Assembly (NCBI RefSeq): GCF_003967015.1
Contig: NZ_AP017560.1
Span: forward strand, 4,686,501 to 4,750,500
Length of the DNA stretch: 64,000 nt
Direction of reading: 5' to 3'
From: Pseudanabaena sp. ABRG5-3
Lineage (GTDB): Bacteria > Cyanobacteriota > Cyanobacteriia > Pseudanabaenales > Pseudanabaenaceae
This document shows positions 45,104 through 54,092 of this stretch, one piece after another. The notes beneath the pieces are model-generated. The model saw only the letters and a program-made list of their open reading frames with translations, was not told the origin of the DNA and ran no database searches. A program made the position numbers and the translations under genes. Position 1 is the first letter of the stretch. Every line of letters begins with the position of its first letter.

Positions 45104-46651
45104 CTAGAGTTTGCAAAATTGGCGCGATCGCGAAAAAGCTAATTCTCTAGTTTGCCACCCAAAAGAAAAATGACTAATGGAGTTAATGGCGGCAAATTCT
45201 TGATGGATTGCTTGCATTTGTAACTCTAAAGATGGGCGATCACGAAAAGATTCATTCCATTGTCCTAGCAGGATCGGAGAGATTTCTGCTCCCTCAGGGG
45301 CATATTGGAACACACGACGGATTTGAGCTACGATACATTCTGGCTTGCCACAGATCGCATATGCCATCGGTCGCCACTCATAGGTTATGGGAAATAGATG
45401 CCAAGGCTGCATCCGTGAATCAAAGCCATCCCCAACAGGCTGATTACCATCGGAGAAAAAGGCGACACTAGCAGGAATCCCTTGCTGCAAAACGGGTTTA
45501 GAGACAATGCCGAGATAATGGGTGACACCAATAAAAGCGTGACCAACTACCAGTCGCCATAGTTCATTTTGCCAATAGGCGATCGCAGGACTTTTGTCAG
45601 AGATACTTTTGCCAGTGGGTCGGCGACCTTGCCATAGGGGTTCGGATTCTTCAGGATAGAGCTTTTTCACCGCTTGGAGATCCGTCGGTGTGACATAGCC
45701 CTGTTTGAGAAAGCGATTAATCAGTTCTCTACCTTGAAAATTCTCAGCGCGATCGCGTAATGCTGCTAATGAGGCATGTCCATAAATCCACAGGTAGCGA
45801 ACATTACTGACGACTGAAGCCGCTCCTGCACCACGCTTGTAGCGCACATAGTCAAAGGCTACGCCATCAGGTTTACGTTTTGCTACTTCATAGGCAGCTA
45901 AGTACAAATCGCTCTGAGCTTGATAATTATAGGGATCGATAAATAGTTGGTTCTTTGTTGGTACTTCCCCATTAGGATTTTTGCCTAGGTTTTCAATAAT
46001 AGATATGGTGCTGTCTCCATTGCCATTACGAGCGAGCGCCTGTTGTCGCGCTACTGTTTGCCGTGATATGCCGTTGCGCTCAAAACCCTGTCCATAGCCA
46101 ATACCAACATTCATTGTAAATAGCCAAGCATGAACCTTGAGTCCTCTTTCTCTTCCCTTATCGATCGCCAATTTCAATAAATCTGCATTTTTATACTTCT
46201 CTGATTGGACAAGAGAGTTCCATGCTGTGGTATTAGCTGTCATTGGTAAGAGAATCGTGCCATTGGAAATAACTTCTACAAATACTTGGTTGTAGCCCCG
46301 ATTGACAATTCGATCCATCACTTCCTCTAGCTTGCCTGATTGTAGATCGCAGGGATAGAGACGTAGCCAGATCCCTTGAGTTTTTAGCCAAGATTTTTGA
46401 CGACAGGTATTGAGAGCTTGGTTATGTTGTGTGACAAGCGCTTGATATTCCTTCATTGCCGAGATTTTGTCACTATTCTCACTCTTATTATTTTCCTGAA
46501 AAGCCGCCATGCGTAACTTGTCTTTATGCGCGATCGCCTCCTTCTCAAATTGACAATATTCTCCCACCTGAGCAAAGGCTGACTGGGTAAAGCTTCCTGT
46601 TAAAGTAAATAGGGTGAGGGCAAAAAGACAAGAGATGCTGGTTACTGGCAT
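45104..46651 (-). CDS. GH10-like secreted family hydrolase
   Basis: The 515-residue protein from ATG 46651 has a signal peptide (MPVTSISCLFALTLFTLTG, cut after SAFAQ). The frame continues to 46948, but this would overlap the divergent TPR gene and places a poor leader first. The domain is the glycosyl hydrolase-like 10 (DUF187-type TIM barrel): 'GIWLRLYPCDLQSGKLEEVM', 'YNQVFVEVISNG', 'LKVHAWLFTMN', and 'PDGVAFDYVRYKRG'. Members may cleave cell-wall or surface glycans, but few have been assayed. No carbohydrate-binding module is seen. Confidence 0.85.
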   Translation of the reverse strand: MPVTSISCLFALTLFTLTGSFTQSAFAQVGEYCQFEKEAIAHKDKLRMAAFQENNKSENSDKISAMKEYQALVTQHNQALNTCRQKSWLKTQGIWLRLYPCDLQSGKLEEVMDRIVNRGYNQVFVEVISNGTILLPMTANTTAWNSLVQSEKYKNADLLKLAIDKGRERGLKVHAWLFTMNVGIGYGQGFERNGISRQTVARQQALARNGNGDSTISIIENLGKNPNGEVPTKNQLFIDPYNYQAQSDLYLAAYEVAKRKPDGVAFDYVRYKRGAGAASVVSNVRYLWIYGHASLAALRDRAENFQGRELINRFLKQGYVTPTDLQAVKKLYPEESEPLWQGRRPTGKSISDKSPAIAYWQNELWRLVVGHAFIGVTHYLGIVSKPVLQQGIPASVAFFSDGNQPVGDGFDSRMQPWHLFPITYEWRPMAYAICGKPECIVAQIRRVFQYAPEGAEISPILLGQWNESFRDRPSLELQMQAIHQEFAAINSISHFSFGWQTRELAFSRSRQFCKL

Positions 46652-46831
46652 AGGAAAACTTCGATAATATTGGTTGGTAATGATGTCCTGTGCGGGCTGT
46701 GGGATATCATCAATTCCTGTAGATGAAATTGCGACAGGGTTTTGGGGAAATATGGTATTAAATTTTTGACATAGCGCCAAGCACTGTAGCAGAAATCTAA
46801 CCACATATCTGAATATTTGACTGTAATTGCC

Positions 46832-47788
46832 ATGAGTGATGCTAGCCGTTCGATCAGCCCATCCGTTGATTCTCCAGAAACCTATGTGCAATTTGGCGAT
46901 CGCTATCTTGCCTCTAGCAATATTTCCCTTGCGCTGAAAAACTATCAACGGGCTTTAGCGATGAATCCAGATTTCGCGGCTGCCCATGAGCGTATTGGCT
47001 CAATCTATCACCAGCAAGGAAATTTTATGGAAGCGATCGCTAGTTTTAGTAAAGCCTTACAACTCGATCCGCAATCCTTAGAATCTCAATTAGGTTTAGG
47101 CAATGCTTATCAACAAATGGGATGGAGTGAATTAGCAATTACCCATTTCCAGAAAGCCCTCGAATTGCATCCCGATCGCTTCATCGCGGAATATCATTGC
47201 CGATTGGGGGATAGTCTCAAGGAACGGGGCAGAATTACCGATGCCATTGCTAGCTATGAAAGAGCAATTTCTACAAATCCCGATTACGTTGATGGCTATC
47301 GGGCGATCGCCCAATTATATTTCCAACAGAGCCAGCCTGAATTAGTTCATGCTATCTATGAACGGGCTGAAAACCACAATTTAGAACTATTACAAGCCAA
47401 AGATTACAATGCTCTAGGTGTAGCGTATTTACAAAAGATTACAGTCATTGATGCGGACGAGCAATCTCTAAAAGAAGATTTAGAAACTAAAGCGATCGCC
47501 TGTTTTGAAAAAGCAATTCAGAGCGATCCTACCTATGCCGATGCCCATTGCAATCTTGGTAGTACCTTCATTCGCAAAAATCAACTTAAAGATGCAATTT
47601 TAGCCTACAAAGAAGCGATCGACATTGACCCAAATTTTGCTCAACCCTACTTCAATCTTGGCATTATCTTCAATAATATTGGCAAGGTTGACGAAGCGAT
47701 CGCCTGTTTTCAATCCGCCGTTGATCTTGTTCCCAATTGGGTCGAAGCAAAACAATACCTCGGTAAGCTTCTAGAGCGTCAGCTATAA
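46832..47788 (+). CDS. TPR repeat protein
   Basis: The 318-residue protein from ATG 46832 is built of about eight 34-residue TPRs, such as NPDFAAAHERIGSIYHQQGN and DPQSLESQLGLGNAYQQMG, with the typical W/L/G/Y/A/F/A/P positions. There is no signal peptide or enzyme domain, so it acts through protein binding. Homologues in cyanobacteria occur free or fused to glycosyl transferases. It converges on the CHAT gene with a 6-base overlap of the 3' ends. Confidence 0.9.
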   Translation: MSDASRSISPSVDSPETYVQFGDRYLASSNISLALKNYQRALAMNPDFAAAHERIGSIYHQQGNFMEAIASFSKALQLDPQSLESQLGLGNAYQQMGWSELAITHFQKALELHPDRFIAEYHCRLGDSLKERGRITDAIASYERAISTNPDYVDGYRAIAQLYFQQSQPELVHAIYERAENHNLELLQAKDYNALGVAYLQKITVIDADEQSLKEDLETKAIACFEKAIQSDPTYADAHCNLGSTFIRKNQLKDAILAYKEAIDIDPNFAQPYFNLGIIFNNIGKVDEAIACFQSAVDLVPNWVEAKQYLGKLLERQL

Positions 47789-50338
47789 CCCATTGCCAAT
47801 CACCACAAAGGCAGACCAGAAATAAGGGTGATTGTAATTTATTTCACGCTCTTTCATCGGTCGGCGAATCATGCTGAGTTGGGCATCTCGCAGGGCCGCA
47901 GAAGTTGCCATATTTCCCTTTTGCACGTTCTTATAGAATTCCTGCATGAGTAGCTTTGTACCATCATCGGATACTATCCATAAAGAAGCAATAGAAGCTT
48001 TTGCCCCTGCTCGTTGGACTTGATAGCCAAAGCCTAAGATTTCTGCACCTGTACCTAATGTACCACCAAGTCCTGTCTGACAGGCACTTAGCACTACTAA
48101 CTCTGTATCCTTTAAAGGTAAGTCATTAATCTCGGCAAGGGTAATCTTGCTGCCATCACCGAATAGCACATAAGACTCAAAAGGGCTTTCAGAGTTGAAT
48201 AAAGCATGGGTGGCAAAGTGAACAATCGTGTTGCCAGCTACTTTTTCCTTAGTTGTTTTATCAGTGAAATTTTGTTCGATATATTTTTGACTATTGGGAA
48301 ATATGGAAGTTATAAGTTCAACTTCAGGAATAGAAGCAGGAAGTGTAGTTTGCCCGAATTTTCTCTCCCCCGATTTGCCACCAAATGCACCAGCATAGAT
48401 GCGGAAGTTGGAGATTACTTTTTGATTGCTGTCAAAGAGGCTATAGGCAATCAGGTTATTAATACGGTATTTCTCTACTAAGTACTGTTTGCCATCATAG
48501 AGTGCGGCAAGAGGGATATAGCGGAGAAACCTATCAGGGGCATAGAGAATAGTCATGGTATTGGACTGTTGGAGTTCAGCTTCGATAGGTTTGATCAGGA
48601 GGTCGTAGAGTTTTTTGCCTGATGTTTTGATGTCTTCAGAACCATAGTCTTGTAGAGCGCCCCGAAAGTCATTTACTAGTTGTTGGAATTCTTCTTTTTT
48701 AATGGGAATGGTGCGATTAATTGGTAAGGTGCTAGGTGTATAGATGATTAGTTCAAGACGATCATCAAGAATAAATGGATAAATTAGGGCTGTGCCTTTG
48801 GGGATATTTTGGAAGTATGGGGGGACTTTGTTGATTTCTGATTTGGATAGTTGTTGAATCTGGCTAGCTAGTTGTTGATTTAGTTCAGAAATCTGCTCCA
48901 AGCTAATAGCTAATAGCTTATTGCTAATAGCTTTTTCTGGCTCTAAAAGTCTCAATCCTTGTGCAGTGATGTCGTTACCTTTGATATTTTTGAGATAATC
49001 TTCAAGTTCTTGGATTTTTAGCAGATCTAGAACTTGTAATGCTTCTGTGATACGTCCTTTTTCGATGAGAAGATCAGCTAGATTCAGATAGGTATAGGTA
49101 ACATTACTAGTAAAAGACTGCTGACTTTCTTGAGTAAGATTCTTAATATCTTTGCGAATTGCTTCATAAGTATTGACAGATTTTTTGTAAAAGAGGATTG
49201 CGAGTTCTGGTTGTGATTGTAGAAAGAGAACAATGCTCATATTGGCTAGATTGTTAGCCTCACTATGGCGATCGCCAACTTTTTGATTAATAGCAATAGC
49301 TTGCTGATAAGACTCTATCGCCTTTTTATATTGTTTAAGATCTCTATACGCTATACCAATATTACCAAGGGTAATACCTTCACCATCAACATCACCAATT
49401 TCCTTGGAAATCACAAGAGCCTGCTGGTAAGCATTTAAAGCTTGATCAAATTTTTTAAGATTGCTGTAAGCCCAGCCAAGATTATTGAGTACTGTGCTTT
49501 CAGCAGAGCGATCGCCAATTTTCTGCGTGATTACAAGAGCTTGTTGATAAAAATTTAGAGCTTGATCATACTTTTCGAGATTACTATAAGCCGAACCTAT
49601 GTTACTGAGAGTTGAGGATTCAGCATCAAGATTTTTAACTTGTTTGTTGATTTCTAAAGCTTGTTGGTAAATAGTTAAGGCTTTAGTATACTGACCAAGG
49701 TTTTCATAAATTGAGCCAATTCCATTGAGAATTATTCCTTCAGCATTGCCATCTTTTATTTCCTTAACGATTACAAGAGCTTGCTGATAAGACTCTAAAG
49801 CTTTGGCATATTGTCCAAGTTGTTTGTAAGTTGATCCAATATTATTAAGGACAATACTTTCACCAGAGCGATCATTAACTACTTTTTTGATTACAAGAGA
49901 TTGTTGGTAGAAATCTAACGCTTTTAAATATTGTCCAATACCTTCATAAACTCCGCCAATATTGTTTAGAGTTGTCCCTTCTCCAGACTGATCACGAACC
50001 TCTTTCCTAATCCTCAGAGACTGCTGATAAAATTCTAATGCTTTGGTATATTGTCCAAGGCTGTCATAAATTAAACCAATATTGTTGAGAGATTGACCTT
50101 CTCTAAAGCGATCATTAATCTGTTTACTAATAGCCAAAGCATTCTGAAAGTTTTCTATTGCTTTCTGGAATTGCCCTTGACGATATTGTTGAATTCCTTG
50201 TTTATTTAACTTCTCAATCTCAGCCTTGAGATCGTTTACTGTTTGCGCCCAGCCATACTCTTGTTTTACTCCAAATATAGGTAAACCAGACAACAAAATC
50301 CCTAACCCTAATAAACCCAAAACTCTACGAATAAACAT
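47783..50338 (-). CDS. TPR-CHAT caspase-like protein
   Basis: The 851-residue protein has an N-terminal signal-like or membrane segment (VLGLLGLGILLSGLPIFGV), then about ten 40-residue TPRs (about 40-400; 'EGTTLNNIGGVYEGIGQYLK' type), a helical linker and a C-terminal CHAT domain (about 560-851). The cysteine-protease dyad is His711 (HFATHA) and Cys753 (LSACQTG), 42 residues apart. CHAT proteases are caspase relatives; some act as separase-like or defence effectors. The TPRs are Kinesin-light-chain like and probably sense a partner. With the hydrophobic N-terminus it is likely outside the plasma membrane or anchored to it. Confidence 0.93.
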   Translation of the reverse strand: MFIRRVLGLLGLGILLSGLPIFGVKQEYGWAQTVNDLKAEIEKLNKQGIQQYRQGQFQKAIENFQNALAISKQINDRFREGQSLNNIGLIYDSLGQYTKALEFYQQSLRIRKEVRDQSGEGTTLNNIGGVYEGIGQYLKALDFYQQSLVIKKVVNDRSGESIVLNNIGSTYKQLGQYAKALESYQQALVIVKEIKDGNAEGIILNGIGSIYENLGQYTKALTIYQQALEINKQVKNLDAESSTLSNIGSAYSNLEKYDQALNFYQQALVITQKIGDRSAESTVLNNLGWAYSNLKKFDQALNAYQQALVISKEIGDVDGEGITLGNIGIAYRDLKQYKKAIESYQQAIAINQKVGDRHSEANNLANMSIVLFLQSQPELAILFYKKSVNTYEAIRKDIKNLTQESQQSFTSNVTYTYLNLADLLIEKGRITEALQVLDLLKIQELEDYLKNIKGNDITAQGLRLLEPEKAISNKLLAISLEQISELNQQLASQIQQLSKSEINKVPPYFQNIPKGTALIYPFILDDRLELIIYTPSTLPINRTIPIKKEEFQQLVNDFRGALQDYGSEDIKTSGKKLYDLLIKPIEAELQQSNTMTILYAPDRFLRYIPLAALYDGKQYLVEKYRINNLIAYSLFDSNQKVISNFRIYAGAFGGKSGERKFGQTTLPASIPEVELITSIFPNSQKYIEQNFTDKTTKEKVAGNTIVHFATHALFNSESPFESYVLFGDGSKITLAEINDLPLKDTELVVLSACQTGLGGTLGTGAEILGFGYQVQRAGAKASIASLWIVSDDGTKLLMQEFYKNVQKGNMATSAALRDAQLSMIRRPMKEREINYNHPYFWSAFVVIGNGL
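49260..50180 (-). repeat. Tandem 120-bp TPR-coding repeats
   Basis: Within the CHAT gene, 120-base units recur seven or eight times, each carrying a form of CAAGAGCTTGTTGATAA and TTACTATAAGC-like blocks. Each encodes one 40-residue TPR. Such direct repeats allow unequal crossing over, so the repeat number may vary between strains. Confidence 0.75.
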
Positions 50339-50411
50339 GCTCTCTTAAACTAACTCAAACGGCAATTTACAATATTTTAAATTAAAAATAAATGTAAATA
50401 TCTTGAGATAA

Positions 50412-50775
50412 GGCACTGGTCAGTTAAGACGTGAGAGAAGTAAAGCCCCGTAATGATAGTAACTCCAACATAGAAATCTGTCGATGATATAGCCCCATCA
50501 CCATAGCTGGAGTCTTGTTCTTGCCCATGATGCTGGTGTGCGATTTTTCTCTCCCACTGGCTCTGATTCCCATCCCCTATGTCCTCATCTTCAGCGCATA
50601 GGAGAACAGATACTCGCTAGTGTTCTTAGCCTTGACATGGCTGTTCCTGTCCGTTCGTTGAATCTTTTGTCACATCCTTTCCATAAGTAATTCTGGATCG
50701 CTTTGTCGTCTTGGTGGTAATCTTTGCCATTCTTGACTACCTTTTCGATTTGACAGTTTTGATTCGTGATTCGTT
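50412..50775 (-). pseudogene. Relic of a zinc-finger (InsA-like) transposase
   Basis: Minus-strand frames carry pieces of one transposase. The N-terminal part reads QIEKVVKNGKDYHQ and KGCDKRFNERTGT, the zinc-finger start of InsA-type transposases, with one zinc Cys lost. After a frame change comes YALKMRT-stop-GMGIRASGREKSHTSI, then KTPAMVMGL, typical of the C-terminus, ending at TAA 50424-50426. The middle catalytic part is deleted. GGCACTGGT (50412) just after the stop looks like the element's end, since it recurs at 51544 and, inverted, at 51671. It lies in the 567-base spacer between the CHAT and Uma2 genes, which has no intact gene. Confidence 0.6.
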
Positions 50776-50776
50776 T

Positions 50777-50890
50777 TTCGAGGAGCGATCACTGTTTATA
50801 GTGATGGATAGGCTATCGCTGGATGGTTAATTTTTTGAGGGTGATCGTTATTTTTTGGAGATGAATATGCGATCGCTGTTTGATTGATTT
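50777..50890. repeat. Degenerate GGCGATCGC-TGGTTGATTTTTTGAGG repeats, left group
   Basis: Units of the form GGATAGGCGATCGCTGG, TTGATTTTTTGAGGGG and CGATCAC repeat two to three times here and again at 51710-51846, on the far side of the Uma2 gene. They are non-coding and rich in HIP1 sites. Confidence 0.5.
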
Positions 50891-50905
50891 TTTAGGGGTG
50901 GCGAT

Positions 50906-51469
50906 CTAGAAAATGTCCTCATAAATATCCGCCATCGTTAGGGATATGTTTATCGAGTTTAAGACTAATGTATTTTCACTTCTCAAAACTTCCATTGTCC
51001 AACCTCCTTGCAAATCTTGCCGATAAACTTCTACTTTAATTTTATCTTGAGAAACTAAAACATACTCCTGTAAACTACTAACCGTTTGATAATTAACTAA
51101 CTTTTCGCGGCGATCGCTAACCTCCGTACTGGGCGACAACACCTCAAAAATAACACAGGGATAGTTTACAAAATATTTATCTCGATCTTCAGGATTGTAA
51201 GTAATCAGCACATCAGGATAATAGAATATCGTCTTATTTTGATTAGCAGCCTTTAATTTGACCTTCATATCCGACATAAAAACATCGCAAGAGTTACCCC
51301 GCAAAAGAGAACGTAAACGGCTAGCAATATTTAAAGTAATGATATTGTGCGCCTTACTCCCGCCAGCCATCGCAAATACTTGACCGCCCAAATATTCATG
51401 GCGGATTTCACTCTTACACTCTGCTGCCAAATATTCCGCAACTGAAAAAATGTGAATTGGCGATCGCAT
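50906..51469 (-). CDS. Uma2 family (DUF820) putative nuclease
   Basis: The 187-residue protein is a Uma2 protein, a PD-(D/E)XK-like family greatly expanded in cyanobacteria. Typical blocks are EYLGGQVFAMAGGSKAHNII (Glu and the AGG turn), 'FYYPDVLITY' with the active-site Asp, 'VIFEVLSPSTE' (E-x-L) and 'DRREKLVNYQ'. The function is unsettled; many copies are mobile and abundant. It lies between transposase relics and two groups of similar short repeats. ATG 51469 is the start. Confidence 0.92.
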   Translation of the reverse strand: MRSPIHIFSVAEYLAAECKSEIRHEYLGGQVFAMAGGSKAHNIITLNIASRLRSLLRGNSCDVFMSDMKVKLKAANQNKTIFYYPDVLITYNPEDRDKYFVNYPCVIFEVLSPSTEVSDRREKLVNYQTVSSLQEYVLVSQDKIKVEVYRQDLQGGWTMEVLRSENTLVLNSINISLTMADIYEDIF

Positions 51470-51543
51470 AATTTTTGATTCTAAATGGCTACAGTATTAT
51501 ACAACTTTCAAATTTGTATATCTGAACTTGGGGTGGAAGACAT

Positions 51544-51679
51544 AGCACTGGACTGTTAAAGAGGGATGAGTCGCTCAAAGTATTTCTGGTCAAGCTTTTC
51601 ACGGGTTTGCAGTCAATCGCCATAAATCCTTACTGGATAAGCCTTTCAAGCATTTATTGCTTCTTTAGTAACCAGTGCC
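51544..51679. repeat. 136-bp element with GCACTGG inverted ends
   Basis: The left end AGCACTGGACTGTTAAAGAG and the right end (read inward) GGCACTGGTTACTAAAGAAG match each other and the end of the transposase relic at 50412. It has no coding region. It is probably a non-autonomous derivative of the same insertion sequence. The rest of the spacer 51470-51933 holds only the repeats at 51710-51846. Confidence 0.55.
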
Positions 51680-51709
51680 GAAGACATTGGATGGACGATC
51701 TCTGATTGG

Positions 51710-51846
51710 TTGATTCTTTTGAGGGGTGATCCGATATTTTTGTTGATGGATAGGCGATCGCTGGTTGGTTGATTTTTTGAGGGGCGATCACTGGTTGTGG
51801 GAATGGATAGGCGATCGCTAGCTGATTAATTTTTTTGGGAGACGAT
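51710..51846. repeat. Degenerate GGCGATCGC-TGGTTGATTTTTTGAGG repeats, right group
   Basis: At least three imperfect units: GATTGGTTGATTCTTTTGAG, then GATAGGCGATCGCTGGTTGG with TTGATTTTTTGAGGGGCG, then GATAGGCGATCGCTAGCTGA. They are the same type as those at 50777-50890. Confidence 0.55.
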
Positions 51847-51933
51847 TTCTTAGGTATACAAAATTGAATAATTAAGTGAAATTCAGTATAAAATCTTACT
51901 TGTAACTATTTTTTATGTCCTATTAGCTTATCT

Positions 51934-52557
51934 ATGCAATATCCAGACCCTAAAAATCCTCATCCGATGGCAGGATTTCCACAAGTTTGCTTTATTCAGA
52001 ACACAGTTAATAACCCAAATATTATCATTGGTGACTATACCTATTACGACGATCCCGAAGACTCAGAAAACTTTGAACGTAATGTCCTGTATCATTTTCC
52101 CTTCATTGGTGACAAGCTAATTATCGGTAAATTTTGCGCGATCGCTCGTGGCGTAAAATTTATCATGAACGGTGCAAACCATAGTATGTCAGGCATCTCC
52201 ACCTATCCATTTCAAATCTTTTGGAACGAATGGAAACCACAAAATCTAGAATTTCCCTACAAAGGCGATACAGTGATTGGGAATGATGTTTGGATTGGCT
52301 ATGAAGCAGTGATTATGGCAGGAGTTAAAATTGGTGATGGTGCGATTATTGCCTCCAAATCTGTAGTTACGAAAGATGTACCACCCTATGCGATTGTTGG
52401 TGGCAATCCTGCGACAGTTATCCGTCAGAGATTTGATGATCAGGCGATCGCCCAGTTACTGGAAATCGCATGGTGGAATTGGGATATGGAGAAGATCACC
52501 AGAAATCTGGATCGAATTGTACGTGCGGATATCGTGGCTTTGCAAAATTGTATTTAA
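51934..52557 (+). CDS. Hexapeptide xenobiotic acetyltransferase (CatB/Vat-like)
   Basis: The 207-residue left-handed beta-helix enzyme belongs to the xenobiotic acetyltransferases, which include chloramphenicol (CatB) and streptogramin A (Vat) inactivating enzymes. The N-terminal '[19 protein letters not shown]', the loop with catalytic His in '[14 protein letters not shown]' and the hexapeptide rungs '[32 protein letters not shown]' are all present. Chromosomal copies in environmental bacteria do not always give resistance. It lies 133 bases before an AAC(3)-I-like gene on the same strand. Confidence 0.92.
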   Translation: MQYPDPKNPHPMAGFPQVCFIQNTVNNPNIIIGDYTYYDDPEDSENFERNVLYHFPFIGDKLIIGKFCAIARGVKFIMNGANHSMSGISTYPFQIFWNEWKPQNLEFPYKGDTVIGNDVWIGYEAVIMAGVKIGDGAIIASKSVVTKDVPPYAIVGGNPATVIRQRFDDQAIAQLLEIAWWNWDMEKITRNLDRIVRADIVALQNCI

Positions 52558-52689
52558 GTTAGGAATTACTAAGAATCTATCTCAATGCCGATCGCGATCG
52601 CCTATAACTCACGACTCACAGTCATAGCGATCTCCGAGCATTAATGCGATTAGGTATGACTTAACACAAGATCTGGAGTGATTTTCCCA

Positions 52690-53172
52690 ATGACATGTTC
52701 TGAACCATTTAGTATTTGCCAGATTTTTGCCAAAGACCTAGCACTTATGGAAGAATTATTAGCTGTCTTTGGTGAAGCTTTTGATGAAGTTGATACCTAT
52801 AGCTCATCTCGTCCAAGCGATGCTTATCTCAAGCGCTTGCTAAGTAGTGATTATTTCATCGCACTTGCCGCTTTAAAAAATGGAGCAGTAGTTGGAGGTC
52901 TTGCCGCTTATGAACTCCAGAAGTTTGAGCAAGAGCGAAGTGAAATTTATATTTACGATCTGGCTGTTGCAGTAGAGCATCGACGCAAAGGAATTGCCAC
53001 AGCATTAATTCAGGAATTAAAGAAGATTGCGGTAGCGCGAGCAGCCTACGTTATTTTCGTACAGGCAGACATCGGCGATGATCCTGCGATCGCACTCTAT
53101 ACAAAGCTTGGTGTGCGTGAAGATGTGCTTCATTTTGACATTGCTATTGACGATAATAGCGATCGCCTTTAG
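52690..53172 (+). CDS. AAC(3)-I-like aminoglycoside N-acetyltransferase
   Basis: The 160-residue GNAT closely resembles the AAC(3)-I gentamicin acetyltransferases: '[23 protein letters not shown]' (acidic aminoglycoside-binding loop and strand), the acetyl-CoA loop '[16 protein letters not shown]' and '[23 protein letters not shown]', ending 'EDVLHFDI'. Homologues acetylate the 3-N of gentamicin-type drugs; whether this one does is untested. ATG 52690 is chosen; GTG 52678 overlaps the GGAG ribosome-binding site. There is no integron or cassette site nearby, so this is probably a resident gene. Confidence 0.92.
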   Translation: MTCSEPFSICQIFAKDLALMEELLAVFGEAFDEVDTYSSSRPSDAYLKRLLSSDYFIALAALKNGAVVGGLAAYELQKFEQERSEIYIYDLAVAVEHRRKGIATALIQELKKIAVARAAYVIFVQADIGDDPAIALYTKLGVREDVLHFDIAIDDNSDRL

Positions 53173-53246
53173 CAGATAGATTGTTGGTGCGATCGCGTTT
53201 GACTTAGAGTATTATCAGTAGTCAAATTTTTTTGTAGGTGCAGTTT

Positions 53247-54047
53247 ATGTGTATCTTCTCTAGAGAAATTCAAGAGGTTAAAGACACAAAGATATTTGCG
53301 CGTTTGTCTGGCAAAGGAACACAATACTTGGTATATAGTATGTCTTTTGCAGTCAAACAAGAAGTCGCAATGATTCTACCTTTGCCCATTGCCTTAGAAG
53401 CAAATGAGTCGCCGATACATTTCATTTCTTTAGAGAGTTATCCTGAATTCTTCTCACACATGATTACTGAGTTGAAATTAGCTAGACCTCAAAATAAAAA
53501 TATGTCACGTTCAATTTCGGTTCTAGAAGTACATCAAGTAGGTAGTTATGAAGCCAGTTTTGTACCAAGATTAGCTGACTTTATACGTTTAGATGAAAGA
53601 TTTCAGCTACCCACAAACATCTGGGATTCATTACCCAAATATAAAGATTATGGTTTTGCTGTTTTTCAACTTCGTGGCAACCTAGGAAACAAGACCATAT
53701 CTTTCCATCCAATGGCTTTTGAGTTTGCAACGCGCTTTCCAGATCATCTTTTCTTCTCAACTCTTCACGTTCATGACAGACTAGTGCATCATCGCGCAGA
53801 ATTCGATCACTATCTATTTTATCAAAATGATTTCGACCAGTACCAACAGAAAGGTGCGCCTTTACTTTGGCTAGATGAAGAGAATGTCGATCACTCTAGT
53901 GTTGAATATGCTCACGGCTCTAATTTTCCTGCTGGCACATTTATTCATGTCGAAAAAACATCAGGAATTGTAGATGGATCGAAACCATGCCGAGGGATTC
54001 GGTTGTATGGTATGTTTCCCAATCAAGATATTACATTTACTGCTTAG
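53247..54047 (+). CDS. Protein of unknown function with Cys at position 2
   Basis: The family is not recognised by name. From ATG 53247 the 266-residue protein begins MCIFSREIQEVKDTKIFAR and reads 'YLVYSMSFAVKQEVAMILPLPIAL'. The Cys directly after Met could be an N-terminal nucleophile if Met is removed, as in Ntn hydrolases; that is only a suggestion. Later blocks include 'FHPMAFEFATRFPDHLFFSTLHVHD', rich in His and acidic residues. A GTG at 53238 is less likely. A small gene follows 45 bases later. Confidence 0.75.
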   Translation: MCIFSREIQEVKDTKIFARLSGKGTQYLVYSMSFAVKQEVAMILPLPIALEANESPIHFISLESYPEFFSHMITELKLARPQNKNMSRSISVLEVHQVGSYEASFVPRLADFIRLDERFQLPTNIWDSLPKYKDYGFAVFQLRGNLGNKTISFHPMAFEFATRFPDHLFFSTLHVHDRLVHHRAEFDHYLFYQNDFDQYQQKGAPLLWLDEENVDHSSVEYAHGSNFPAGTFIHVEKTSGIVDGSKPCRGIRLYGMFPNQDITFTA

Positions 54048-54092
54048 TTCTATAATTTATCTTTGTTAACGAAATTAAAACTCATTTGCATT

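Noticed and set aside
46652-46948. N-terminal extension of the GH10-like hydrolase
   Set aside because: It would overlap the divergent TPR gene by over 100 bases and would put 99 unlikely residues before a clear signal peptide.
49260-50180. Regularly spaced repeats that could suggest a CRISPR-like array
   Set aside because: The 120-base period is in frame and encodes TPR units; there are no short identical repeats with unique spacers.
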